Shown: one piece after another, positions 36,841 to 45,492 of the stretch | How the letters are laid out: each line of letters opens with the position of its first letter | How positions within the stretch are numbered: position 1 is the stretch's first letter | Source: DATARH01 sp963705325 | Lineage (GTDB): Bacteria > Pseudomonadota > Alphaproteobacteria > ATCC43930 > CGMCC-115725 | Length of the DNA: 64,000 nt | Direction of reading: 5' to 3' | Assembly (NCBI GenBank): GCA_963705325.1 | Contig: OY970069.1 | Span: 1,984,001-2,048,000 of the forward strand | The notes under the pieces: model-generated | What the model was told of the DNA's origin: nothing | The model's input: only the letters and a program-made list of their open reading frames with translations | Database searches by the model: none | Translations under genes and position numbers: made by a program

Positions 36841-37934
36841 CGACCGCGACGGGGTTTGAGCTTGGGCGTGACCGGCGTCTCCGCACGGAGCCGCAGGACA
36901 TGCTCATCGAAATGGCGCATCGCCGCAGCGGTTTCGGTGCCGCAATAGTTACGCGTCGTGGTGTCGACGGAACTGTGCCCGTGCACCAGGCGGATCACCC
37001 CATAGGCGCCAGGATGTGCATCTAGGAATAGCTTTGCAGCGATGTGGCGAAAGAGATGGACGTTGACCTTGAGGCCACACTCGTGGAGCAGAAACTTCTG
37101 AACCTGTAGTCCCAGTGTATGCCGGCTCTTCGGCCCGCCATTACTGTTTGGAAACAGCCATGAGGAAGGGTGGTTCAGGAGCAGAGGTCGATAGCGCTCG
37201 AGATAGGCGTCGAGCAATCTCACCGTCTCCTGTGGCAGTTTGGCCTCGATGGCAAAGCCGTTCTTAACCTGCTCGCCGGGGACGACGAGGTGAACGATTC
37301 CCAGGCCGCGGGCACGGGTACGAAGGATATTATGTTCGAGTTCAAGGCTCGCTAGATTGCCGATCCGCATCGGGACCATTTGCAGAAGCTCGACGGCAAG
37401 GGCGCTCTGGACTTCGAGGGCATCGCCCCGAGTAAGACTATTGTGCCGCTCCCGCCGCGCCAGAACGCGCTGAGGGAGCGTGACGAACGCCCGCACGTTT
37501 GCACGATCGTCGAACTGACGAAGTCTGTCGCGGTTCTTCGCAGTCAGACCCTTCTGATGCACATCAAGTCGGCTGCAAATTCCCCTCAATTGCTCGAGAT
37601 GGCTGGCGTCAACCTTGACCCAGTGCCGTGCTATGGCGGTGAGCACGCGAGCGATGTTGTACGTCTGCTTGTTTTTGTTGCCGCCCGCCCGGTCGATGAA
37701 GAACCGGAGTCCAGCCTTCACGACAGCTACCGGCACCACATCGCCGAGCGATTTGAGGCTCAACGGATCGCGGCCCTGATGGACGAGAGCAGACAAAAAC
37801 GCGCGTAACAGCTGATCGTAACTGTTGATTGAGGCTTCCCGGAGGGGCCGAAAGTCCAGGTCGGCGAGGAGGTCTTTACCGGCCAGCTTATCAAAATACT
37901 TACGGACGTCGTCTCGCGGCCGGGGAGCGGGCAC
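36837..37934 (-). CDS. Tyrosine recombinase (first of the trio)
   Basis: A 365-residue tyrosine integrase. The N-terminal core-binding part is helical (INSYDQLLRAFLSALVHQGR). The catalytic part has R in MVPMRIGNLASLEL, H-x-x-R in HLFRHIAAKLF, H in LVHGHSSVDTTTRNY, and the nucleophile candidate Y in RNYCGTE. The start is GTG 37934. It is the first gene of a three-recombinase operon that ends against the initiator tRNA. Confidence 0.85.
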   Translation of the reverse strand: MPAPRPRDDVRKYFDKLAGKDLLADLDFRPLREASINSYDQLLRAFLSALVHQGRDPLSLKSLGDVVPVAVVKAGLRFFIDRAGGNKNKQTYNIARVLTAIARHWVKVDASHLEQLRGICSRLDVHQKGLTAKNRDRLRQFDDRANVRAFVTLPQRVLARRERHNSLTRGDALEVQSALAVELLQMVPMRIGNLASLELEHNILRTRARGLGIVHLVVPGEQVKNGFAIEAKLPQETVRLLDAYLERYRPLLLNHPSSWLFPNSNGGPKSRHTLGLQVQKFLLHECGLKVNVHLFRHIAAKLFLDAHPGAYGVIRLVHGHSSVDTTTRNYCGTETAAAMRHFDEHVLRLRAETPVTPKLKPRRGR

Positions 37935-38244
37935 GCTCAGGAAATACGTCGAGAGACTTTCTTGTTTAAGTTGTGTAGGTTAGCCGCGAGAGATAGGCCC
38001 ATTTGGCCCCAATGAAAGACGAGCGATATGGCCCTCCTCAAGTTTCATTGAGGTGGCGACGACTCCTCGCGCCATGCATTCGACGCTCAACGGCTGGACA
38101 GATAACGCTCAGTAAGGGCCGTTAAGGGGCTCAATCAAAAACATCTGTACCGGCGCCGCGAAGGTCCGATAATGGGATGGACCGGCTGCTTCCTCACCTG
38201 AGCTAGCCTTTACCGGCTAGCGGCCATGAACAGGAGAAGCAGCT
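37935..38244. other. 310-bp gap with the IS110 leader
   Basis: The left part, to about 38165, shows no gene. The right part (38166-38244) is shared with the other IS110 copy near 60.4 kb, including GGGATGGACCGGCTGC and CAGGAGAAGCAGCTATGAAG, so it is the element's 5' leader. Confidence 0.5.
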
Positions 38245-38760
38245 ATGAAGCCGAAGATGGAGTTCGATACAGCATCCCTGGCGGTCATCGGCGTCGATAT
38301 CGGCAAGGACGTGTTTCACCTTGTCGGGTTTGGCGCCGACGGAAAGATCGCCTTCCGGAGGAGGATCAGGCGCCTGGGTATCAAAGATTTCTTCGAGAAG
38401 CTGCCGCCGTGCACCGTCGGCATGGAAGCCTGCCTGAGCGCGCATTTCGTCTCCCGGACGCTGCGCGCGCTGGGACACGAGCCGCGCATCATCCCGGTGA
38501 TCTACGTCAAACCGTTCGTGAAGGGGCAGAAGAATGATTACAACGACGCCGAGGCGATTGCCGAGGCAGCGTTGCGGCCGAACCTGCGCTTCGTCCAGGA
38601 GAAGAGCCAAGATCAGCTCGACCTGCAGGCCTGTCACCGCGTCCGGGCCCTGCTGGCGTCCCGCCGGACGGCGACGATCAACCAGATCCGCGCCTTTCTG
38701 ATTGAGCAGTATTGCCTGCCTAATGCGACCTTCGACCGGGGGGCGCGGCACCGACCACCA
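38166..38760 (+). mobile_element. IS110-family remnant (5' part)
   Basis: A shared leader plus the first ~155 codons of the IS110 recombinase, after which similarity stops. The 3' half of the element is missing. Element ends are approximate. Confidence 0.6.
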
Positions 38761-38943
38761 TGCGCCGGAACCGGACATCGGGGAAACTACCGAGCGTGCA
38801 CGTCGCTGTGCCTGCATCGCGCATGTTCGAAGAGTGCTGTCGATCTCCGAGCGCCGTGCCAATTCGGGCGCTTAATCCCTTGCCCCTCGGCGAAGGTCAG
38901 CTCACGGGACCTTCGCCGTCATTTGATCGAGCTCGACTTTTAG
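38245..38943 (+). pseudogene. Truncated IS110-family transposase (DEDD domain)
   Basis: ATG 38245 follows AGGAGAAG. The N-terminal RuvC-like DEDD domain is intact: AVIGVDIGKDVFHLV, CTVGMEACLSAHFV and QKNDYNDAEAIAEAAL supply the acidic residues. After about QIRAFLIEQYCLP the family sequence ends, and the frame continues as unrelated Arg/Cys-rich residues to 38943. The C-terminal Tnp20 domain with the catalytic serine is lost, so the enzyme is inactive. The ~150-residue N-terminus is nearly identical to the copy at 60 kb. Confidence 0.85.
38888..38918 (-). terminator. Hairpin downstream of the secreted-protein gene
   Basis: CGGCGAAGGTC pairs with GACCTTCGCCG around a 9-nt loop. It lies 22 bp past the stop of the minus-strand gene at 38940. 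There is no clear T-run, so termination is only suggested. Confidence 0.35.
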
Positions 38944-39233
38944 CGAGTAAGTCCGCTCCCATCGAAGCGCCGATCAAAGCCGTTGTTATCAAAGTTGCCA
39001 CTGAAGCTCTGATCGACACCGAAGTAGCGAGCGTACGGGAAAGAGGACTTGTAGTAGCCGGACCGGCCGCTCGTTTCAGTAGCGGGCGGGCTGGCGTTTA
39101 AGTTTGCCGGGCTGCCGCGCAGCACCACTGTGCCGCCCGGTGCCGTTTCCGGCGTTGGCATGCTCTGCGCCCAAACCGGCGCTGCGATCGCAAGCGCGGC
39201 GATAAACGCGGCTCCTGGTAAGAGAGAAGTCAT
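38940..39233 (-). CDS. Small secreted hypothetical protein
   Basis: A 97-residue protein starting MTSLLPGAAFIAALAIAAPV, a signal peptide with cleavage after VWA. The mature part is Ser/Gly/Asn/Phe-rich (ETSGRSGYYKSSFPYARYFG, DQSFSGNFDNNGFDRRFDGS). The start is ATG 39233 with GGAGG 12 nt upstream; the frame is open to 39314. It resembles small periplasmic proteins of rhizobia with no assigned function. The 3' end abuts the IS110 remnant frame. Confidence 0.6.
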   Translation of the reverse strand: MTSLLPGAAFIAALAIAAPVWAQSMPTPETAPGGTVVLRGSPANLNASPPATETSGRSGYYKSSFPYARYFGVDQSFSGNFDNNGFDRRFDGSGLTR

Positions 39234-39482
39234 CGATCGAAGGTGCCTCCGTGGGGACAGCCTATCAACGAGTACCAAGCGCATCGGCTCATTGATCCAC
39301 GCCAAACGACCCAAGGCAACAAGGCCGAGGGGGCCATGGCTTCAGCAAAGCGAAACTTCGTCGAATTTGGCTCGAGTAACTAATCGGGAAATTGTCACAG
39401 GATTTAAGCTCTCGCGGGAGAGCGCCGGACGGGTCAACGAATATGCTACCGTGACAAAAAAGCGACCGGGAGCCCCGCCAGG

Positions 39483-39674
39483 ATGCCCGCGGAAAACCGA
39501 GGAGCAGTGTACGAGTCCGGCGACTGCGAGGTCGACCTCGCGCGACGAGAGCTGCGGGCGCGTGGCGTGCCCGTTCCGATCGGGGGACGAGCGTTCGAGA
39601 TCGTCGAGGTTCTGGTCCGCTCCGCCGGTGACCTCGTCACGAAGAGTGATTTGATGGATCGCGTTTGGCAATAG
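39483..39674 (+). pseudogene. Truncated winged-helix (OmpR-type) regulator N-terminus
   Basis: The 63 residues YESGDCEVDLARRELRARGV ... IGGRAFEIVEVLVRSAGDLV ... SDLMDRVWQ match the start of Trans_reg_C winged helices, as found in ATPase/TPR regulators such as those beginning with a winged helix. The domain is cut off before the recognition wing. The stop lies inside a 45-bp sequence repeated at 45.9 kb, so a rearrangement ended the gene here. Confidence 0.65.
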
Positions 39675-39716
39675 CGCCCCTCTAACAAGGTTTGCGGCAA
39701 GAAAGTTCCCGTGACA
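39672..39716. repeat. 45-bp promoter-containing repeat, copy 1
   Basis: Aligned by eye with 45875-45919, 38 of 45 positions agree, in the same orientation. Both copies contain an EcfG-like promoter reading leftward. Copy 1 begins exactly where the winged-helix fragment ends. Confidence 0.7.
39684..39709 (-). promoter_or_regulatory. EcfG-like promoter (orphan)
   Basis: On the minus strand: GGAAC, 17 bases, TGTT. It points into the truncated winged-helix fragment and has no sensible gene downstream, unlike the copy at 45.9 kb. Confidence 0.5.
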
Positions 39717-39830
39717 TTCAGCCGAGAGGATCGAGCCCCCGATCCTGGGAGGCCGGGCTGTCTCATAGGACGCCCTGGAGGGGCTTAGGTGTCCCGGCCG
39801 CCCAGATAAACCGGCCGAGGCTATCGAGCC

Positions 39831-40058
39831 CTATTCGTTGCAGACCTTAACGGTCTTCATCGCACCTTCGGCTTCGGTCCGCGTTGTGTAGGTCGTACCA
39901 TCGGGGTTTACCACGGTGGTCTTTTCCATGACGGGCTTCTCGCTCACGATACGGCAGTGCTTCGTATCGGGATCGCGCACGATATAGAAGCTCTCCGCTG
40001 AAGCGGGGAGGACGTATCCGAGGACCAGTAGACCTGCGATTGCAAGTTTCGCTTTCAT
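39831..40058 (-). CDS. Small secreted hypothetical protein under a stress-type promoter
   Basis: A 75-residue protein. The signal peptide is MKAKLAIAGLLVLGYVLPAS (cleavage near ASA-E). The mature 53 residues contain SFYIVRDPDTKHCRIVSEKP and two cysteines that could pair. Proteins of this pattern are common in Bradyrhizobium-type genomes and unassigned. An exact EcfG-type promoter (GGAAC-N16-CGTT) lies 35 bp upstream of the ATG, so induction in general stress is inferred. Confidence 0.75.
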   Translation of the reverse strand: MKAKLAIAGLLVLGYVLPASAESFYIVRDPDTKHCRIVSEKPVMEKTTVVNPDGTTYTTRTEAEGAMKTVKVCNE

Positions 40059-40092
40059 CTTGATATCTCCGAGTCCAGTTGCACGCTCGGCT

Positions 40093-40117
40093 AACGCGAT
40101 ATCCTCGCGGCCGTTCC
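40093..40117 (-). promoter_or_regulatory. EcfG-type promoter for the secreted protein at 40058
   Basis: Minus strand GGAAC-N16-CGTT, a full match to the alphaproteobacterial general-stress consensus, 35 bp from the start codon. Confidence 0.65.
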
Positions 40118-40458
40118 GCGTCTGCGCATGGGCCGACTATCCCTGCTAAATCGCCGATGTGGACGAAGGGAACCCCGTCAAGCCGCGGCGTATTTGACCG
40201 GGCGTGGGATGAGCCGGGGCCATATTTTGCGTTGCCCAAGGCCGCGTCGCGAAAGTATAGCGGGCGCGCATCAGCAGCTCACGCTCGCCTAATTCGCAGC
40301 TATCGAGACCAATAGCTCGGCTGTCCGTAAGTCGGCGGCATAATCGCGCGGCAGGGGGCCATTGGTCCTTTTGCGGACACGGACGTAGACCGCTTGGGGA
40401 ACGTAGGTCCAGGATGGTTGGTTGCGGCAGACACGCAGATAATAAATCAGATGAATTA
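40118..40458. other. Gap without a gene
   Basis: No supported gene. Frames here are shadows or lack ribosome sites. Confidence 0.4.
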
Positions 40459-40491
40459 AGAGCGCACCTTCAAGGAAAGCGCGCTCTTTTT
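40459..40491 (+). terminator. Hairpin terminator beside the 27-residue gene
   Basis: AGAGCGC pairs with GCGCTCT, followed by TTTT on the plus strand. It lies just past the stop of the minus-strand gene at 40494 and may work in both directions. Confidence 0.55.
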
Positions 40492-40493
40492 CG

Positions 40494-40577
40494 CTAATGC
40501 ATCACGTGTACGATATAGTATCCGCCGCCCGCTAACACAAAAAGGACGGGGACACCAATCAGAAGAAGGATCGGCAT
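40494..40577 (-). CDS. 27-residue membrane peptide
   Basis: ATG 40577 to TAG 40494 encodes MPILLLIGVPVLFVLAGGGY and ends IVHVMH, one hydrophobic helix. AGGGAGG lies 8 nt upstream of the ATG, a strong ribosome site. An EcfG-like promoter lies 45 bp upstream and a terminator just downstream, so it is a complete small transcription unit. It resembles the 26-residue gene at 55982 in length and layout. Function unknown; a membrane stress peptide is inferred. Confidence 0.65.
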   Translation of the reverse strand: MPILLLIGVPVLFVLAGGGYYIVHVMH

Positions 40578-40621
40578 AGCTACGCCTCCCTTACTGTCGT
40601 TCATCATAACAGCGCTCAGTA

Positions 40622-40646
40622 AACAATGTTCTGGTAAATTTGTTCC
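40622..40646 (-). promoter_or_regulatory. EcfG-like promoter for the 27-residue gene
   Basis: Minus strand GGAAC-N16-TGTT, 45 bp upstream of ATG 40577. Confidence 0.55.
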
Positions 40647-40688
40647 ATGTGCGCGTGATGAGCTGAGCTAAGGAACCACATTCCCTAT

Positions 40689-40925
40689 TTAGCGACGGTC
40701 ATGGTCACGGTCATAGTCGTGATCATGCCGATCGCCATCATGGTGGTCACGATCCCAATCGCGATGTTCCCATCCCCAACCCCAATTATTCCAGGGGCCG
40801 ACACTAGCAACAGGATGATATCCCCAACCCCAACCCCAATTGTTCCAGGGACCATTTTCGGCACGAGCCAGATTGGGCAAACCCGCGACAATCACGAGCG
40901 CAAGTAGCCATCCAAGTCTTCGCAT
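40689..40925 (-). CDS. Secreted Trp/Gly-repeat, His/Asp-rich protein
   Basis: A 78-residue protein with a signal peptide (MRRLGWLLALVIVAGLPNLA, cleavage near ARA-E). The mature part has the motif GPWNNWGWGW twice, 14 residues apart, then a tail made almost only of His, Asp and Arg (HRDWDRDHHDGDRHDHDYDR). The start is ATG 40925 with GGAGG 6 nt upstream; the frame is open to 40997. The tail suggests metal binding, by composition only. Similar repeats occur in rhizobial small secreted proteins. Confidence 0.68.
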   Translation of the reverse strand: MRRLGWLLALVIVAGLPNLARAENGPWNNWGWGWGYHPVASVGPWNNWGWGWEHRDWDRDHHDGDRHDHDYDRDHDRR

Positions 40926-41298
40926 AACTAACCTCCGATCAACGATGATAGTCAAAAGAGAACGTTCCGAGGTCAATTTCATCCCCGCTGCGATCAACGA
41001 TCCTCGTAATCCACGGAAGTAGCGGGTCTCGTGGCCAGTGAAAGGCGGGCTGACGTATCAATTGAATGGGCTTTGATACCGGTCGCTTGTACCGCGCCAT
41101 TCGGACGAGCGCAGCGCCGTGTGGAGTGCCGACCGGGAACTACGGCCTCACTCGGCATGTTTATCGGTGGCAATGCTCGCAGCCTTTAGCAGTCCTGCGT
41201 TGATAGGCTGCACTGGCCCGCGCTTAGGAATGGTTAATTTGGTGGGCTGGAGATGGCACATCCGGTGAAAAAGGGCCGTCCGGGGTAGGCCCCTGTAA
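40926..41298. other. 373-bp intergenic region
   Basis: No gene supported. A GGAAC/CGTT pair is present upstream of 40925, but its 19-bp spacing is outside the EcfG range. Confidence 0.4.
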
Positions 41299-41508
41299 TC
41301 AGGGTAATTTGGCGTCCCGATGGGCGCGGCCACCGGCATTTTCTGAATGGACCCATCGTTCGTCGTGCCAAAGTTCAAATCCATCTGCACCGCTTATCGT
41401 AATTATGCTTCGTGCCATCCCTATTGCTTCTGCGTCGGATTCTGAAGCCACTCTGATCATGACGGGATTGCCATAGCGGTCTAAGAAACGGCAGCGATAA
41501 ACAGGCAT
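41299..41508 (-). CDS. Small hypothetical protein
   Basis: A 69-residue protein: MPVYRCRFLDRYGNPVMIRV, an alternating beta start, then SDAEAIGMARSIITISGADG and FELWHDERWVH. This pattern is common among short rhizobial proteins of unknown function. The ribosome site is weak. It stands alone between two intergenic stretches. Confidence 0.55.
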   Translation of the reverse strand: MPVYRCRFLDRYGNPVMIRVASESDAEAIGMARSIITISGADGFELWHDERWVHSENAGGRAHRDAKLP

Positions 41509-41613
41509 AGCGCGGAGCTTTCAGCGGTTCGTTTTCCTATATCCGCTTCCACCCAGGTGGACTTTGATCTGGATCACATTTCGGGCTGGTTATCGATCGT
41601 GGATTGAGGGCCG

Positions 41614-41639
41614 GGAACTTCGGGAGGAGGCAAGCGGTT
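41614..41639 (+). promoter_or_regulatory. EcfG-like promoter for the 72-residue gene
   Basis: GGAAC-N17-GGTT, ending 21 bp before ATG 41660. Confidence 0.45.
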
Positions 41640-41659
41640 TGTCCGGAAAGAGGCTTGTC

Positions 41660-41878
41660 ATGCTCGGGCACAAATATCAGATCGGGCAGGAAGTCAGATT
41701 TCAGCCCTTTCGGCATCAAGCCGGTTCGCCGCCCGAAGTGTATGTGATCGTCCGGTTGCTTCCCGCAGAAGAAGGCTACCCGCTATACCACATCACGGAA
41801 AAGGCTAGCGGCATACAACGTGTCGTTCGCGAAGGACAAATTTCGCCATACGACGCAACTGCCAATCTAGCGTCTTGA
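41660..41878 (+). CDS. Small hypothetical protein
   Basis: A 72-residue protein: MLGHKYQIGQEVRFQPFRHQ, then EVYVIVRLLPAEEGYPLYHI and RVVREGQISP. It is a compact beta-rich (SH3-like) protein of a type frequent in rhizobia, unassigned. The frame is open back to 41564, but the family-like start is ATG 41660, and a stress-type promoter ends 21 bp before it. A short leader is therefore expected. Confidence 0.6.
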   Translation: MLGHKYQIGQEVRFQPFRHQAGSPPEVYVIVRLLPAEEGYPLYHITEKASGIQRVVREGQISPYDATANLAS

Positions 41879-42354
41879 TTGGTAAGAGCGCGGTTACCGA
41901 CAAGGATCATGGAAAACTGAAGCCTCCCGGTGACCGGGTCGTCTCACGCCCGCGAGGTATTTGCATCTCGTCGTGGTGCAAACTGAAGCGCGCCCGGACG
42001 GTAATGGTGACCGACAGTTCAGATATTCACACCCGTATGACCGATTAGATAACAATATGTAAGTTTTGATAGCCGTTACAGAACATTCACACTTGACAGA
42101 CGAAATGAATCTCGAAATCAATGCCTTAAAAAATATGCCATTTTTATAGGCGGATCTCTAAGGCTTTCGGCAAGTTGCCACCTTTCAGCATCGTCCATCA
42201 AGTTATCCACATTGATTGCGAAGCAATTACCGGAGTGCGGCACACACAATCCATGCTCACCTTCTGCGGCTGGGGTGCCACCTTCGCCCGCACGTATCGC
42301 CTATGGCGTCCTCGATCCTTGATCTAGCTCATACCCGAACCGGGTTTCGTCGCC
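41879..42354. other. 476-bp gap
   Basis: AT-richer than its neighbours around 42010-42200. No gene, RNA or strong hairpin seen. Confidence 0.4.
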
Positions 42355-42813
42355 GTGCTGGCGGATCAGCAGATTAGTGGCTCGTCGGCGGTCGAGACGG
42401 CTCTCATCGTGATAGGGTTGCGATATGAACCTGCTTGCAGGTGGTCGGTGGCTGCCGGGTTCAGTTTGGGCGGGTGGTCCATTGGGGTTGGCTTTGACGA
42501 TGGACCGCTGGGGTTCTGGCTGAATATCGGACCTTTATTCGTAGGGGTTGAGCAAGATGAGTCGGCAATTGAGAGCTATGCCGACCTGCGAGATTGGAGC
42601 CGGACCCTGTATCGAGTAGTGATCCCGAAGCGGAAGCTGGAGTTCAGACTTGAATTTGATCTCAATATTTGGAACGTAGGCTACATGATGGGTGATCTAC
42701 GCGATCACGGAATCTATTTCGCGCCGGTAAATTTGCAGATCGAATACGACAAGTTCTACGACTGGCTTGACGACCATACGCCGCCGCCACGCCTCCAATG
42801 TCGATGCCATTAG
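42355..42813 (+). CDS. Hypothetical protein
   Basis: A 152-residue protein with a Gly/aromatic-rich N-terminal half (GFSLGGWSIGVGFDDGPLGF) and acidic, aromatic C-terminal half (GYMMGDLRDHGIYFAPVNLQ, YDKFYDWLDDH). No signal peptide, clear membrane helix or known motif. The start codon is uncertain. It lies among mobile-element debris and may be an island gene. Confidence 0.4.
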   Translation: MLADQQISGSSAVETALIVIGLRYEPACRWSVAAGFSLGGWSIGVGFDDGPLGFWLNIGPLFVGVEQDESAIESYADLRDWSRTLYRVVIPKRKLEFRLEFDLNIWNVGYMMGDLRDHGIYFAPVNLQIEYDKFYDWLDDHTPPPRLQCRCH

Positions 42814-43181
42814 TCAAGCGACCCGGTCGCGTATTCTCCCGCGACGGCAAGAATGACCATCGGGTTCATTGCTCGTGCGAGGTCTGTCGGCTCCGGTTCG
42901 GTCGGCTATTTATGCCGAGACGGCATCAAGGGAAGTGGCGAGTGCCCTACCGGAGAATGCCCTCAATCTCTTCGACGGCGACCCCATAGACCTCGGCCAC
43001 TTGCTGAGCGGTCATTCCATACCGCCGCTACGCGCGGATACGCGAAAATTGCGACCTCGGAATTTTAGGCGGGATCTGCTGGTTCGGGCTGATCGGCCCT
43101 ATGTCCTGGACTTTAGAAGAACCCGGTAACGTCCGGGAGATTGGCAGCACTCGCGGTATTCGCACGCGGTCATCGCTCAAC
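42814..43181. other. 368-bp gap before the IS3 element
   Basis: Overlapping short frames with no motif; nothing called. Confidence 0.4.
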
Positions 43182-43261
43182 TGATCCACCCCCCGCGAAG
43201 TGGTCCACCCTGAGCTATGGTTCTTGCTCTCGTTGTCTTGCCCCGGAGTCTGGCCCGGCGC

Positions 43262-44100
43262 CTACGAGACCTTTCGGGCTGTTTCAGCTTGCCGAGCGAA
43301 GGCCTGGGGCGTCAAGTGGCCCAAGGCCGAGTGAGGCCGCTCGGTGTTGTAGTCGATCCTCCATGCTTCAATTCGGTCCCGCGCATCGGCGAGGGAAAGG
43401 AAGCAGCTGGCATTGAGGCACTCGGCTCGGATGCGGGCGTTGAAGGCCTCGATGAACGCATTATCCGGGGCGTTCCAGGCCTGGAGAAGTCCAGCTCGAC
43501 GCCGTTCAGATACGCCCATTGGTCGAGCAGTCGACCAGCGAACTCCGGGCCATTATCGACCCGAATGGTTTTCGGCTTGCCGCGCTCCACCATGAGGCGG
43601 TCGAGGACCTCGACCACATTGAAGGCTCTGAAGGTGGCTCTCGGAACCGTTGCGAGCCCCTCGCGAGAACAGCAATCCACCACGGTCAGAAGCCGGAAGG
43701 GGCGGCCGTCGAATAGTGCGTCGGACATGAAGTCCATCGCCCAGACGTCGTTCGGCGAGATGATCTGTGGCCGGCCCGCCCGATAGCGCCAAGCCCGCTT
43801 GCGTCGGGGAAGCTTGGCGCGGATCGATAGGCCCTCTTCATTGTAGAGCCGATAGACACGTTTATGGTTCACCACCCAGCCCTCCCGCCGCAGCAAGACA
43901 TGAAGCCGCCGGTAGCCGTAGCGAACCCGCACGGCCGCCAGGTCCTTCAGCCGGATGCGCAACGCTGTCTGCGGGTCGCGGGCCGATCTGTATCTCTGAG
44001 ATGAGCGCTCGAACCCGGTCGTCTTGCAGGCCCGCCGCTCGCTGATCTCGTAGGCCACCCGAAGATGAGCCACGACATCTCGGCGAACAGCGGGCCTCAA
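43262..44100 (-). pseudogene. IS3 transposase orfB, frameshifted
   Basis: The rve-type integrase core is clear: NDVWAMDFMSDALFDG (first Asp), RVDNGPEFAGRLLDQW (second Asp), and after a frame change DNAFIEAFNARIRAECLN (Glu) and HSALGHLTPQAFA. The frame change near 43490-43500 (after FSRPGTP) needs one base. The likely start is TTG 44100, overlapping the orfA stop, where IS3 elements use programmed frameshifting. The second shift at 43.49 kb is not part of that mechanism, so the enzyme is inactive unless it is an assembly error. Confidence 0.8.
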
Positions 44101-44363
44101 AACTTTCGGCGTAGGACATCCTGTAGCATCGTCTTGTCGAGACTGAGATCCGCCACCAGCCGTTTCAGCTTGGCGTTCTCCTCCTCGAGCTGCTTCAGCC
44201 GACGGATCTCCACCACGCCCATCCCGGCGAACTGCTTCTTCCACCGGTAGAACGTCGCCTCAGACACACCCAGTTTGCGGCAGACCTCCTCTACCAAGGT
44301 CCCGTTCTCCGCCTGCCGCAGGGCAAACGCGATCTGCTCGTCCGAATAGCGTTTCCGCTTCAT
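44097..44363 (-). CDS. IS3 transposase orfA (helix-turn-helix)
   Basis: An 88-residue protein starting MKRKRYSDEQIAFALRQAEN with the HTH VEEVCRKLGVSEATFYRWKK and the leucine-zipper stretch RRLKQLEEENAKLKRLVADL. This is typical of IS407-group orfA. Intact. Confidence 0.88.
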   Translation of the reverse strand: MKRKRYSDEQIAFALRQAENGTLVEEVCRKLGVSEATFYRWKKQFAGMGVVEIRRLKQLEEENAKLKRLVADLSLDKTMLQDVLRRKF

Positions 44364-44387
44364 GGCATCCCCCTCCTTCAGGGATCA

Positions 44388-44631
44388 GGATGCCCGAAAA
44401 AATCTCGCTCAGCGCGGACCACAATCGCGGGTCAGGACCATCCAGCGACTCATACCAGCGAGGGACGCTGTAAGCGCCGATTACGGTCGTCGTATATTTC
44501 GGGTATAGTGTCATCCTCTGTCCCCGTCAGTCAGCGGTTTTTTTGGACGCGAGAAGATACAACCCCGTATTCCTTACAGCGCCTATCGATCTTCTAATTT
44601 ATATTAGAATTTCACCTTTGCCCGGCGACAG
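44388..44631. other. 244-bp intergenic region
   Basis: AT-rich stretch around 44590-44620 (CTAATTTATATTAGAA, a small dyad). It lies between the IS3 element and the 3' end of the response-regulator gene. No gene seen. Confidence 0.35.
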
Positions 44632-45492
44632 TTAAACGCATAAGAGGCAAAAAGGTTTCATTCGTATGAGATTGTTTCCAGTTCGGGGCACTTGGTTTGG
44701 GCCAACCACCGTTCGCGCACCCAAAGCTCGTCTATCGCCGGTTTGCGGGTGTTCCTCGTGCGGTGCAGCCAATTCGACCGGAAGCGTGAACATGTAGCCA
44801 CCTCCGCGCACGGTCTTGATGAGCATCGGGTTTTTCGGGTCGTCATCGAGTTTGCGACGCAGCCGGCCGACTTGCACATCGATCGTACGGTCGAATGGCC
44901 CCGCGTCGCGATGTCGCGTCAACTCTAGGAGTAGGTCCCGTGACAGCACTCGGCTGGGGTGGGTGACGAAAACCGCGAGAAGCTCAAACTCGCCGGTCGT
45001 AAGGGGGACTTCCTCACCGGTTGGCGAAGTTAGAGTGCGGGCTGCCAAATTGATGGTCCAGCCGTGGAAGCGCACAAGCGAGCGGTGCGCAGCCGAATGA
45101 TCCTTGGCCCGCGTCGCAGCCCGACGCAACACGCTTCTGACCCGTGCGAGCAATTCGCGCAGATGAAATGGCTTCGTCAAATAGTCGTCCGCACCGATTT
45201 CGAGGCCTATTACGCGGTCAACCATCTCGCCCCGACCGGTCAGTATGACGATCCCCATATCGGGTTGACTGCGCAGTTCCCCCGCGAGTTGCAAGCCGTC
45301 CTCGTGGCCGAGCTTCAAATCGAGGATGACAAGATCGATCCTAGAGCGCGCTATCGCTTCCCGCAGCCCCGCACCGTCGTTGGCCGTCGAAACCCGGAAT
45401 CCCTCATCCGTCAGATACTCGTGTATGAGATCGCAAACCTCCTGCTGGTCGTCGACCACCAGCACGTGGGGACCCTCACGGGCCATCGGCAT
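44632..45492 (-). CDS. OmpR-family response regulator
   Basis: A ~286-residue two-domain regulator. The receiver domain begins HVLVVDDQQEVCDLIHEYLT; the phosphoacceptor Asp is in LVILDLKLGHEDG, and K is in LTKPFHLRELL. The winged helix ends RLRRKLDDDPKNPMLIKTVR and GGGYMF. The C-terminal ~45 residues (after TLPVELAAPHEE) are an unusual extension. The start is ATG 45492 or 45486. Its 5' end overlaps the upstream HTH gene, so the pair is one operon under the EcfG-like promoter at 45.9 kb. No partner histidine kinase is adjacent. Confidence 0.88.
   Translation of the reverse strand: MPMAREGPHVLVVDDQQEVCDLIHEYLTDEGFRVSTANDGAGLREAIARSRIDLVILDLKLGHEDGLQLAGELRSQPDMGIVILTGRGEMVDRVIGLEIGADDYLTKPFHLRELLARVRSVLRRAATRAKDHSAAHRSLVRFHGWTINLAARTLTSPTGEEVPLTTGEFELLAVFVTHPSRVLSRDLLLELTRHRDAGPFDRTIDVQVGRLRRKLDDDPKNPMLIKTVRGGGYMFTLPVELAAPHEEHPQTGDRRALGARTVVGPNQVPRTGNNLIRMKPFCLLCV

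Larger units (their letters stand above)
43182..44387 (-). mobile_element. IS3-family (IS407-group-like) element
   Basis: orfA and orfB of the IS407 type on the minus strand. The ends are tentative: TGATCC at 43182 and its inverse at 44387 give ~1.2 kb, the usual size, but only a short inverted repeat and no target duplication were seen. orfB is frameshifted. Confidence 0.65.

Noticed and set aside
39342..39766. Minus-strand frames downstream of the orphan EcfG-like promoter
   Set aside because: They are antisense to the truncated winged-helix gene and show no domain of their own.
40926..40990. EcfG-like promoter for the GPWNNW gene
   Set aside because: GGAAC and CGTT are present on the minus strand but 19 bases apart, outside the 16-17 range.
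41148..41390. 80-codon minus-strand frame
   Set aside because: Overlaps the better-supported 69-residue frame and has no motif.
43178..44391. Target-site duplication of the IS3 element
   Set aside because: Four bases on each side (CAAC and GGAT) do not match, so the ends or the insertion history remain open.
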